Assembly (NCBI GenBank): GCA_934316925.1
Contig: CAKREC010000021.1
Coordinates: 1-34,543, forward strand
Length of the DNA: 34,543 bases
DNA from: an uncultured Eubacterium sp.
GTDB lineage: Bacteria > Bacillota > Clostridia > Lachnospirales > Lachnospiraceae
Reading direction: 5' to 3'
Under the pieces are notes generated by a model that did no database searches, was not told the DNA's origin, and saw only the letters and a list, made by a program, of their open reading frames with translations. A program made the position numbers and the translations under genes. Below are positions 18,045 through 25,659 of the stretch, one piece after another; the stretch's first letter is position 1, and each line of letters begins with the position of its first letter.

Positions 18045-18941
18045 ATGAATCGAGTAAAAAAAATGCTTCACGGTTCGCAGGCATATCGGCGTTACCAGGG
18101 GAACGGCATATGCGCTGCCATTGTAGATACCGGATTATCCCCTCATCCCGATATTGCCTCGCATATTGCCGGGTTTTATGACGCCATCTCCCATCATACG
18201 GTTCCCTATGATAACAACGGACACGGCACCCATGTCTCCGGCATACTGGCAGGCAATGGCTCCTTGTCCCGCGGATTATACAGCGGCATTGCCCCCGCCA
18301 CCACACTTGTCGGTGTAAAAGTTTTAAATGAAAAAGGAAATGGAAATATCCAATGGATCATGAAAGGATTGGATTGGATCCTGCTCAATCAAGAACGGTA
18401 CCATATACAGATCGTCAATATCTCGATCGGTACGAATGACCCTGCAAAATTTAAAGAGGATTGTGAATTTGTTAAAAAAGTAAACTCCCTCTGGGATGCC
18501 GGCATGGTTGTTGTCTGCGCTGCCGGAAACAACGGACCGGATCCTTATACGATCAGCGCCCCCGGAAACTCCCGCAAGATCATCACGGTAGGGACCTTTG
18601 AACGACAGGTTTCCCCACGCACCTCACTGCACTCCGGTATGGGGCCGACTTTTTCCTGTATCAAAAAACCGGATATTGTTGCTCCCGGTCTGAAGGTCAC
18701 CAGCTGCGCCAGCATGGCCGGAATCAAAAAAGGACACCCCTACACGACCAAAAGCGGTACTTCAATGTCTACCCCTATGGTGGCTGGTGCCATTTCCCTG
18801 TTATTAGAAAAAGAACCGTTTCTTTCCCCAAAAGAAATAAAGATCCGGCTGAAAAATTCCAGCACAGATCTTCATCTTCCCCACGAAAAGCAAGGCTGGG
18901 GACACCTTCATATCGACCATCTGTTAGGACTCACTACCTGA
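18045..18941 (+). CDS. intracellular subtilisin-like serine protease (S8)
   Basis: This 298-aa compact subtilase has the full catalytic set: Asp28 in VDTG, His60 in GHGTHVSG, oxyanion Asn162 in AAGNNG and Ser240 in GTSMSTPMVAG. There is no signal peptide and almost no propeptide, which fits the intracellular ISP-like branch that degrades cytoplasmic proteins. ISP enzymes are normally held inactive by a short N-terminal LIPY-type extension; none is recognisable here, so control must differ. The ATG has GAGGAG 7 nt upstream. It is divergent from the twelve-gene operon and its last 18 bp overlap the 3' end of the opposing GTPase-nuclease gene. Confidence 0.93.
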   Translation: MNRVKKMLHGSQAYRRYQGNGICAAIVDTGLSPHPDIASHIAGFYDAISHHTVPYDNNGHGTHVSGILAGNGSLSRGLYSGIAPATTLVGVKVLNEKGNGNIQWIMKGLDWILLNQERYHIQIVNISIGTNDPAKFKEDCEFVKKVNSLWDAGMVVVCAAGNNGPDPYTISAPGNSRKIITVGTFERQVSPRTSLHSGMGPTFSCIKKPDIVAPGLKVTSCASMAGIKKGHPYTTKSGTSMSTPMVAGAISLLLEKEPFLSPKEIKIRLKNSSTDLHLPHEKQGWGHLHIDHLLGLTT

Positions 18942-21527
18942 CAAATATTCCTGTGCCAGTTGTTTTTGTCGTTTCACTTCTCCCTGAAATTCTCTGGAAG
19001 ACAAAAGCCGGCAGCCGGATCCACGAATGATCACCTGTTCCAGACCATCCGAGGTCACCACGGTAATGTGATAATCTTTTGCATTTTTATGGGCAAATTT
19101 TTCAATATATTGGTCTGCCGTCTCGGCTTCTTTGGTGTAAACAACACATATATTATGATAGGTAAGCATCTCGGTTGCATGATTTTGCACCCGGTAAGCA
19201 TCAAAAACCAGTATCATTTCGTATCCGGAGTACCCCTGATAGTCACACAGGATATCCATGAGTTTTCCTCTGGCAGAGTCAATATTTACCTTCGCCAGTT
19301 CTGCTAATTCCGGCCAGGCAAATATCACATTGTATCCATCGACCAGCATATATCTGCCCTTTTTCATCTCTTTTTTGCGCGGTTTACTTAACCCTACCGG
19401 TTTGTTTTCTGCGCGCCGGATCGTTTTTTCTCCGCTTTTGCGTCCATTCGCATGAGTAGCCCGATTTAGGATTGCGTCAATCTCTTCGACATCAATCCAC
19501 ATTTCCTCCGTCGAAGCTCTGACATCTGCCGGCTCTGTTTCTTCCTGTTCACTTTCACCAAGTCCGGTGTGCAGGTGCATGTATTTTGTCACATCCTGCC
19601 ACGGAACATGAAAACCAGCACCATGAGCACAGAATATCGATCCTGCCGGATTCTCCACATCCTGCTCCGGATCATAACCGGCAGCTGTCACAACTTCCTC
19701 TTCATTGTGACAAGGGCGGTAGCCACTAAAAACACAGCTAAATTTTCCAAGTCCCTTTGTGTAAGCATGAACCTGTGACGCGTAATCCCGCATCGTGCTG
19801 ACCGGTGCCTCACCGTTCAGTACGCTCTCACCATCCCCCTGGCTTTCCAGTGAAAAAGTTCCCGCCATTCTCTCAATATCCGTGATCGCGCGGCCAACCA
19901 TCTCATCCGGTACTTCCAGCGTATACTGATAATACGGTTCCAGTAAAACCGATTTGGTATTCATCAGTCCATGCCGGATCGCACGGTATGTCGCCTGCCG
20001 GAAATCTCCACCTTCTGTATGCTTTAAATGCGCCCGGCCGGCTGTCAGCGTAATCTTGACATCGGTAAGCTCACACCCCATAAGTACACCCGGATGCTGG
20101 CGTTCTAAAATGTGCGACAAAATCAGTCTCTGCCAGTTTTTATCCAATGCGTCCTCACTGCAGGTACTGTCCACCACAACACCGCTTCCCGGCGCTCCGG
20201 GTTCCATCCATATATGTACCTCTGCATAATGACGCAGTGGTTCAAAATGTCCTACTCCTTCTACCGGTTCAGCAATGGTTTCCTTATATACAATATTCCC
20301 TGTATCAAATGTAACATCGACCGAAAAGCGTTCCGCGATCATCTTTTGCAGCACTTCGATCTGAACCTGTCCCATTACCTGAACTTGTATTTCCTGTAAT
20401 TCTTCTTTCCAAACAACATGAAGTTCCGGCGCTTCTTCCTCCAATTCTCTCATTTTAGGAAGCAGCTGCACCGCTGATACGGTGTCCGGCAGATTGACCC
20501 GGTAAGTCAGTACCGGCTCAAGCAAAGGCGAAATCCACTCCTGCTCTCTTCCCATGCCATCTCCCGGTCTTTTGGATGACAGACCGGTAAGACCACAGAT
20601 CATTCCTGCCGGAGCATGATCACAGGTTTCAAACCGGCTTCCCGAATACCTTCGGATCTGCGTGACCTTTTTATCCCCGATCAGCATACGGTTGGAGATT
20701 TCACCTCCGGTCACCTTTACATAGGTGATCCGGTTCCCTTTTTCATCTCGGGCGATCTTGAATACTCTGGCACCGAACTCTTCCGGATACGGCAATGGTT
20801 CCAAATAGTGCTGGATTCCCTCCAAGAATTCTCCGATCCCCTGCATTTTAAGGGCAGATCCAAAATACACCGGAAATACCTCTCTCGACCGGATACTGTC
20901 GCGAAGCATCGTTTCCGGGATACTGCCTTCTTCCATATACACATCAAGCAATGACTCCTGGCACAACGCGACTGCCTCATCACGCTGTTCGGGTCTCTGT
21001 GTAAAATCTACACAATCCACACTCAGTGCCTTCTGACATTCCATCAGCAGGCTTTCCCGGTCTGTCCCAGGCTGATCCATTTTATTTACAAAGATCAGAC
21101 ACGGCACCTGATAACGAGCCAGCAGGCGCCACAAAGTCTTTGTATGCCCCTGGACACCATCTGCCCCACTGATCACAAGGATCCCGTAGTCTGCTACCTG
21201 AAGTGTTCGTTCCATTTCCGCAGAAAAATCAACATGTCCCGGTGTGTCCAGCAAAGTGACCGATTGTTCCGGCAGTTCCAGTACTGCCTGTTTGGAAAAT
21301 ATCGTAATACCTCTCTCTTTTTCCAAGGAATATGTGTCGAGAAACGCGTCCCCATTATCAACGCGTCCCATCTGCCGAAGCATTCCTGCCTGATACAGCA
21401 TCGCCTCCGACAAAGTGGTTTTACCGGCATCTACATGTGCCAAAAGGGCCACGCATAACTGTTTTTTTGTATTATCTGTTTTGTCCTCCACGTTACGAGC
21501 CAAAAAATCTCCCTTTCCTTTCGTCAC
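18924..21527 (-). CDS. TetM/EF-G-like ribosomal GTPase fused to Rae1/YacP-like NYN nuclease
   Basis: The 867-aa protein joins two known folds. Residues about 22-650 follow the order of TetM/EF-G: G1 AHVDAGKT (30-37), G3 DTPGH (94-98), G4 NKMD (148-151), G5 GSAL, then domains II-V. Residues 726-862 form a NYN nuclease closely resembling Bacillus Rae1 (YacP), which cleaves mRNA in the ribosomal A site: VDGYNVIFAWP, FDAYRV, KEAETADQYIEK and TSDGLEQ, with Asp730, Asp776, Asp805 and Asp827. A charged linker (about 655-725) joins them. The domain IV tip reads HLKHTEGGDF rather than the SPVSTPADF of TetM. Start uncertain: GTG at 21527 has a weak site, TTG at 21503 has GGGAG 5 nt upstream. It is the last gene of the thioesterase-metY operon. 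Confidence 0.85.
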   Translation of the reverse strand: MTKGKGDFLARNVEDKTDNTKKQLCVALLAHVDAGKTTLSEAMLYQAGMLRQMGRVDNGDAFLDTYSLEKERGITIFSKQAVLELPEQSVTLLDTPGHVDFSAEMERTLQVADYGILVISGADGVQGHTKTLWRLLARYQVPCLIFVNKMDQPGTDRESLLMECQKALSVDCVDFTQRPEQRDEAVALCQESLLDVYMEEGSIPETMLRDSIRSREVFPVYFGSALKMQGIGEFLEGIQHYLEPLPYPEEFGARVFKIARDEKGNRITYVKVTGGEISNRMLIGDKKVTQIRRYSGSRFETCDHAPAGMICGLTGLSSKRPGDGMGREQEWISPLLEPVLTYRVNLPDTVSAVQLLPKMRELEEEAPELHVVWKEELQEIQVQVMGQVQIEVLQKMIAERFSVDVTFDTGNIVYKETIAEPVEGVGHFEPLRHYAEVHIWMEPGAPGSGVVVDSTCSEDALDKNWQRLILSHILERQHPGVLMGCELTDVKITLTAGRAHLKHTEGGDFRQATYRAIRHGLMNTKSVLLEPYYQYTLEVPDEMVGRAITDIERMAGTFSLESQGDGESVLNGEAPVSTMRDYASQVHAYTKGLGKFSCVFSGYRPCHNEEEVVTAAGYDPEQDVENPAGSIFCAHGAGFHVPWQDVTKYMHLHTGLGESEQEETEPADVRASTEEMWIDVEEIDAILNRATHANGRKSGEKTIRRAENKPVGLSKPRKKEMKKGRYMLVDGYNVIFAWPELAELAKVNIDSARGKLMDILCDYQGYSGYEMILVFDAYRVQNHATEMLTYHNICVVYTKEAETADQYIEKFAHKNAKDYHITVVTSDGLEQVIIRGSGCRLLSSREFQGEVKRQKQLAQEYLSGSES

Positions 21528-21545
21528 ATATTCATTCTGTCCTGC

Positions 21546-22832
21546 TTATTGAATCGCATCTAAAGCCTGACGGATATCTGCGATCAAATCTTCTTTATCT
21601 TCCAAGCCGCAGGAAATCCGGACGAGGCCCGCCGGAATACCTGCCTCCAGAAGCTGCTCCTCCGTCATCTGGCGATGTGTGGAAGTTGCCGGATTCAGGC
21701 AGCATGTTCTTGCATCGGCAACATGTGTCTCGATCGCAGCCAGCTTCAATTGTTTCATAAAAGCTTCTGCAGCTTTTCGTCCACCCTTTAGTTCAAAGGA
21801 CACAACACCACATCCGCCCTGTGGCATGTATTTTTTCGCAATTTCATAATACGGATCACTTTTCAATCCCGGATAACTTACATGGGCAACTTTCTCATGG
21901 CCCTGTAAAAACTCTGCAACTGCCTGTCCATTTTCGACATGACGTGGCATACGCACATGCAACGATTCCAGACCAAGATTTAAGATAAACGCATGCTGTG
22001 GAGATTGAATACATCCCAGATCTCTCATCAGCTGAGCGGTACATTTTGTAATAAATGCGCCTTCTTTGCCAAAGCGCTCTGCGTATGTAATTCCATGATA
22101 AGAATCATCCGGTGTGCAAAGTCCCGGATATTTATCTTTGTGTGCCATCCAGTCGAAATTACCGGAATCCACGATGGCACCACCTACCGCTGCACCATGT
22201 CCATCCATATATTTGGTGGTGGAATGTGTAACAATATCGGCGCCAAACCGGATTGGCTGACAATTTACCGGTGTTGGAAATGTATTATCCACAATCAAAG
22301 GTACTCCATGTGCATGTGCAACCTTTGCAAATTTTTCGATATCCAAAACCGTCAGTGCAGGATTCGCGATCGTCTCCCCAAACATGACTCTCGTATTCTC
22401 TTTAAATGCTGCGTTCAGTTCATCTTCTGTCGCATCCGGTGATACAAAGGTTACTTCAATTCCCATCTTTGCCATGGTAACAGAGATCAGATTGAAAGTT
22501 CCACCATAAATCGACGAAGATGCTACAATATGACTGCCACATTCACAAATATTAAATAAGGCAAAGAAATTCGCTGCCTGGCCGGATGAAGTCAACATTG
22601 CCGCCGTTCCGCCTTCCAGGGCTGCAATCTTGGCAGCAACCATATCATTGGTCGGATTTTGCAGGCGGGTATAAAAATATCCCTCTGCTTCTAAATCAAA
22701 TAACCGTCCCATATCTTCACTGGTATCGTACTTAAAAGTCGTCGACTGTACGATCGGGATCTGTCTTGGTTCGCCATTTCCCGGTGTATAACCTGCTTGT
22801 ACACATTTGGTGTTCATTGAATATTCGTTCAT
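21546..22832 (-). CDS. metY: O-acetylhomoserine sulfhydrylase (aminocarboxypropyltransferase)
   Basis: This 428-aa PLP enzyme of the Cys/Met metabolism family has TTKYMDGHG with the PLP lysine at 207, YTRLQNPTND (54-63), and the long insertion before SPQHAFILNLGLESL that is typical of MetY rather than of cystathionine gamma-synthase. It makes homocysteine from O-acetylhomoserine and sulfide (or methionine with methanethiol) in the cytoplasm. GGGAG lies 8 nt before the ATG. It is 21 nt downstream of the acyl-ACP thioesterase gene and 18 nt upstream of the GTPase-nuclease gene, so the three are likely one transcript. No SAM riboswitch or T-box is visible ahead of the operon. Confidence 0.93.
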   Translation of the reverse strand: MNEYSMNTKCVQAGYTPGNGEPRQIPIVQSTTFKYDTSEDMGRLFDLEAEGYFYTRLQNPTNDMVAAKIAALEGGTAAMLTSSGQAANFFALFNICECGSHIVASSSIYGGTFNLISVTMAKMGIEVTFVSPDATEDELNAAFKENTRVMFGETIANPALTVLDIEKFAKVAHAHGVPLIVDNTFPTPVNCQPIRFGADIVTHSTTKYMDGHGAAVGGAIVDSGNFDWMAHKDKYPGLCTPDDSYHGITYAERFGKEGAFITKCTAQLMRDLGCIQSPQHAFILNLGLESLHVRMPRHVENGQAVAEFLQGHEKVAHVSYPGLKSDPYYEIAKKYMPQGGCGVVSFELKGGRKAAEAFMKQLKLAAIETHVADARTCCLNPATSTHRQMTEEQLLEAGIPAGLVRISCGLEDKEDLIADIRQALDAIQ

Positions 22833-22853
22833 AATATATCTCCCTTTGTTGTC

Positions 22854-23567
22854 TTATTTTTCAATGGTAAACTCACTTAAAAAGTAAGGTGTTTTATTAT
22901 CATCTGCCAAAACAATATAAATCTTGTCATCCTGTTCTCCGCGGTACAAATAAAATGTGTCCCCTGCATGTGCAGCATTTCGATATTCTGCCCGAAGTTC
23001 TTTCACGTTAAGATTCGGCGAGATCACATTTGCCGCCAGACGAACGTACTGTCCGTTATTTACGTGTCCATTGGTATCCAGGTATCCCTCGCTGACGGAT
23101 ATTGTCTGTTCCAAAGTAAGAATATCTTCCGGAACACTGACTTTTCTCGATTTATATTCCATGTCATATGCTTCTTCCAGCGGATAAACTTCCAGTTCTT
23201 CTTTATCAATACGCACTGGTTTCCCGGTTGTCGGATCCGCATAAAACCATTGTGATTCTGCATACGTCAGTACTTCTCCCTCTTCTGACTGCATTTCAAA
23301 ATTTCGGCATCCGATCACACCTTTAAAACTATGCGGCCATGTCTTTGTAACAAAGCACTCTCCAAGCTTTGGCCGGCGACAGAACACAACATCCCACGCG
23401 CTCACCAGCCACGCCCGGTTTTTCTCTAACATTTCCATCGGAGGATGTCCTACATCCTGGCTGTGAAACATGCAGGCATCCTGCATCGAGTCGATCACAT
23501 TCGAGATCCCCAACAATCCATTTGCATCCATTCGGCTAAAAGAAACACGCTCTTTCACTTCATACAT
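22854..23567 (-). CDS. acyl-ACP thioesterase (FatA-like, PF01643)
   Basis: The 237-aa protein is a double-hotdog acyl-ACP thioesterase, releasing free fatty acids from acyl-ACP in the cytoplasm. The diagnostic motif DTNGHVNNGQYV is present (Asp164, Asn166, His168), as are RMDANG in the first hotdog and the W-to-F/Y core. Length is normal for bacterial members. AGGAGG lies about 11 nt before the ATG, a rather long spacing. It is the first gene of the three-gene operon; its leader contains a perfect 10-bp inverted repeat (23593-23618) that could be an operator or an RNA hairpin. Confidence 0.9.
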   Translation of the reverse strand: MYEVKERVSFSRMDANGLLGISNVIDSMQDACMFHSQDVGHPPMEMLEKNRAWLVSAWDVVFCRRPKLGECFVTKTWPHSFKGVIGCRNFEMQSEEGEVLTYAESQWFYADPTTGKPVRIDKEELEVYPLEEAYDMEYKSRKVSVPEDILTLEQTISVSEGYLDTNGHVNNGQYVRLAANVISPNLNVKELRAEYRNAAHAGDTFYLYRGEQDDKIYIVLADDNKTPYFLSEFTIEK

Positions 23568-23592
23568 AACAATCTGTCCTCCTTTCTATAAG

Positions 23593-23618
23593 CAAAATGA
23601 TCCAATCTGATCATTTTG
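23593..23618. repeat. perfect 10-bp inverted repeat in thioesterase operon leader
   Basis: CAAAATGATC (23593-23602) and GATCATTTTG (23609-23618) are separated by CAATCT. The repeat lies between the -10 box at 23642 and the start codon at 23567, at roughly +15 to +45 of the transcript. It is not followed by a T-run, so it is not a typical terminator. Confidence 0.8.
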
Positions 23619-23641
23619 TAGCTGTTTTTAACGATAAACAC

Positions 23642-23669
23642 ATTGTAACACAAATTTAATCGCAAACAA
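23642..23669 (-). promoter_or_regulatory. promoter of the thioesterase-metY-GTPase operon
   Basis: On the minus strand TGTTACAAT gives an extended -10 (TACAAT at 23642-23647) with TTGTTT (23664-23669) 16 nt upstream. The match is moderate and partly overlaps A/T-rich sequence. Confidence 0.55.
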
Positions 23670-23681
23670 ACAAAATGTTTC

Positions 23682-23710
23682 TTGAAATGGAAAAACAGCT
23701 ATGCTATAAT
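23682..23710 (+). promoter_or_regulatory. strong sigma-A promoter of the GH43 gene
   Basis: TTGAAA (23682-23687), a 17-nt spacer and TATAAT (23705-23710), the latter preceded by TGC as an extended -10. The start codon lies about 35 nt downstream. Confidence 0.85.
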
Positions 23711-23744
23711 CATCTAAATTTTGAATGATTGGAGATTTTTAGTT

Positions 23745-24749
23745 ATGAAAAATACATCTTCTATTTACCCGAATCCTTTTATTTTAGAGCGGGCAGATCC
23801 TTATATTGTAAAGGGAAGCGACAACTACTATTACTTTACCGCTTCTTACCCAATGAAAAGTGAACAGGACAAGGACGGCTATGACCGTGTTATTCTTCGC
23901 CGCTCCAAGACGATCGAAGGATTGGCAGACGCGGATGAGATCACCATATGGAAATCCGAACCAGAAAGTATGAGTCATCGTTTCATCTGGGCTCCGGAAC
24001 TTCATGAGATCCAAGGTAAGTGGTATGTATTCTATGCCGGCAGTGATAAGACCGATGATATCTGGGCGATCAATTGTCATGTGTTACAGTGTGCAGGAAA
24101 CGATCCATATTCCGATGCCTGGGTGGAAAAGGGCAAATTCCAGAGACTTCCGGAAGATGATTTCTCTTTCTCCGCATTTTCATTGGATATGACATATTAT
24201 GAAGATGCCGGAAAATCCTATGTGATCTGGGCACAGCATAGTCCTGAGAAGATTTCCTGTCTGTATATGGCTACGGTAGATCCCAAAGAGCCATGGAAAC
24301 TCACTTCTCTTCCTATGTTACTGACAGAACCGGAATATGATTGGGAAAAAGTTCGTTTTCCTGTTAATGAGGGGCCTGCTGTTCTCAAGAAAGACGACAC
24401 GATCTTTGTCTGCTTTTCCGCGTCCGGTACCGGTCCGGAATACTGTGTTGGTACGATCTATGCGAAATCCGGCAGCAACCTTATGGATAGAACTTCCTGG
24501 ACAAAATTAGATTATCCTTTATTGACATCCGAGGATTTGGTTGACGAATATGGTCCGGGACACAACTCTTTTGTGAAAGATGCCGAAGGCAACGATATTT
24601 TTGTTTATCATGCAAGAAGTAAAGAATGTTTTGAAGGACGATGTGGCTACAGCGGCGGTGATCCTTTGTTTGATCCTTGTCGTCACGCAAGACTCAACAA
24701 GGTAAGCTGGAGTTCTGACAATCTGCCAGTTCTCGCTCCTGCCAAATAA
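23745..24749 (+). CDS. intracellular GH43 family glycoside hydrolase
   Basis: I start at the ATG at 23745 (334 aa), which has GGAG 10 nt upstream and matches the promoter; a TTG eight codons earlier would lack leader space. The five-bladed propeller signatures of GH43 are present: the base Asp18 in ERADPYIV, the modulating Asp148 in SLDMTYY, and the acid Glu209 in VNEGPAV. IWAPELHEIQGKWY is also typical. No signal peptide is seen, so it probably trims arabinose- or xylose-containing oligosaccharides after uptake. No sugar transporter is adjacent. It is monocistronic, ending at the terminator 24780-24827. Exact specificity is unknown. Confidence 0.9.
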   Translation: MKNTSSIYPNPFILERADPYIVKGSDNYYYFTASYPMKSEQDKDGYDRVILRRSKTIEGLADADEITIWKSEPESMSHRFIWAPELHEIQGKWYVFYAGSDKTDDIWAINCHVLQCAGNDPYSDAWVEKGKFQRLPEDDFSFSAFSLDMTYYEDAGKSYVIWAQHSPEKISCLYMATVDPKEPWKLTSLPMLLTEPEYDWEKVRFPVNEGPAVLKKDDTIFVCFSASGTGPEYCVGTIYAKSGSNLMDRTSWTKLDYPLLTSEDLVDEYGPGHNSFVKDAEGNDIFVYHARSKECFEGRCGYSGGDPLFDPCRHARLNKVSWSSDNLPVLAPAK

Positions 24750-24779
24750 TAACAAGCTTCTATTCTAATTTTGTAATAT

Positions 24780-24827
24780 AAAAAGAACATCAGATCCTAT
24801 ATCAATAGAAATTCTGATGTTCTTTTT
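24780..24827. terminator. bidirectional rho-independent terminator
   Basis: AAAAAGAACATCAGA (24780-24794) and TCTGATGTTCTTTTT (24813-24827) form a perfect 15-bp stem with an 18-nt loop, with A- and T-runs on both sides. It ends both the GH43 and the pflA transcripts. Confidence 0.93.
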
Positions 24828-24833
24828 TAATGT

Positions 24834-25619
24834 TTATTTTACGATACCTAAAATATCTTCTGCGTGTTTTACCTCATCTTCGGTAGGCGTACGCACACCC
24901 TCCAATGGATAATCAATTCCTAAATTCTGCCACTTGAAAAGACCAAGCGTATGATATGGCAGGATCTCAACACGTGTCACGTTCGTCCACTGATCTAATT
25001 TCTGACGAAGAAGTTTGAGTCCTTCATCATCATCTGTCAGATCTGGCACTAATACATGACGAATCCACATATCTTTTCCAATCTCGCACAAATAATCTGC
25101 CATGTCCAAAATATTTTCATTGGTATGGCCGGTCAACTGTTTGTGTTTTTCCGGATCCATCTCTTTAATATCCAGCATAACAAGATCGGTAACCTTCATC
25201 AAACGGTCAAACTTGTCCATAAACTCAGGACTTCTGTTAAATGGATTGCCGCTGGTATCCAGTGTAGTGTGGACCCCTTTCTCTTTTGCATAAGTGAATA
25301 ATTCAATTAAGAAATCAATCTGTAAAAGTGGTTCTCCTCCACTAACTGTAATTCCACCATTGTTACGCCAATATGTCCGATAGCGATACGCTTTGTCAAA
25401 CACTTCTTTGGCTGACTGTTCGCCTATGCCAACACCATCACCTGTCTTCAACTTCCAGGTCTCCGGATTATGGCAATACTTACAGCGCATATGACATCCT
25501 TGTAGGAATATAACGTAACGGACCCCTGGCCCATCAACTAGGCCAAAGGTCTCTAAAGAGTGGATATGACCGACAGCTGACGCTGTCGGTCCTTGAGTGT
25601 TTTCTGAAACATTGTTCAT
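24834..25619 (-). CDS. pflA: pyruvate formate-lyase activating enzyme
   Basis: The 261-aa radical SAM enzyme has the cluster motif C42-x3-C46-x2-C49 in GCHMRCKYCHNP, the IHSLETFGLVDGPGVR entry and the GGITVSGGEPLLQ segment. It uses S-adenosylmethionine to place the glycyl radical on PflB. Compared with E. coli PflA it has about 15 extra N-terminal residues, and these codons contain a strong 10-bp hairpin (25568-25591); no later start codon fits. AAGGA lies 9-10 nt before the ATG. The gene follows pflB by 40 nt without a terminator between them. Confidence 0.96.
   Translation of the reverse strand: MNNVSENTQGPTASAVGHIHSLETFGLVDGPGVRYVIFLQGCHMRCKYCHNPETWKLKTGDGVGIGEQSAKEVFDKAYRYRTYWRNNGGITVSGGEPLLQIDFLIELFTYAKEKGVHTTLDTSGNPFNRSPEFMDKFDRLMKVTDLVMLDIKEMDPEKHKQLTGHTNENILDMADYLCEIGKDMWIRHVLVPDLTDDDEGLKLLRQKLDQWTNVTRVEILPYHTLGLFKWQNLGIDYPLEGVRTPTEDEVKHAEDILGIVK
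25568..25591 (-). repeat. perfect hairpin inside the first codons of pflA
   Basis: GACCGACAGC and GCTGTCGGTC flank a TGAC loop: 10 bp, GC rich, no bulge. It covers codons about 10-18 of pflA (the residues GPTASAVGH). No T-run follows on either strand, so it is not an intrinsic terminator. It may slow RNases or ribosomes between pflB and pflA. Confidence 0.85.
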
Positions 25620-25659
25620 ACTCGAATATCCTTTTTTATTTTATTATGCTCGAAAAATC

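Noticed and set aside
18924..21527. A plain tetracycline-resistance gene
   Set aside because: The domain IV tip lacks the SPV loop and a nuclease domain is attached, so a resistance call by overall similarity is not supported.
22833..23740. A SAM riboswitch or T-box for the metY operon
   Set aside because: Neither the intergenic gap before metY nor the operon leader shows the conserved cores; only a simple 26-nt inverted repeat is present.
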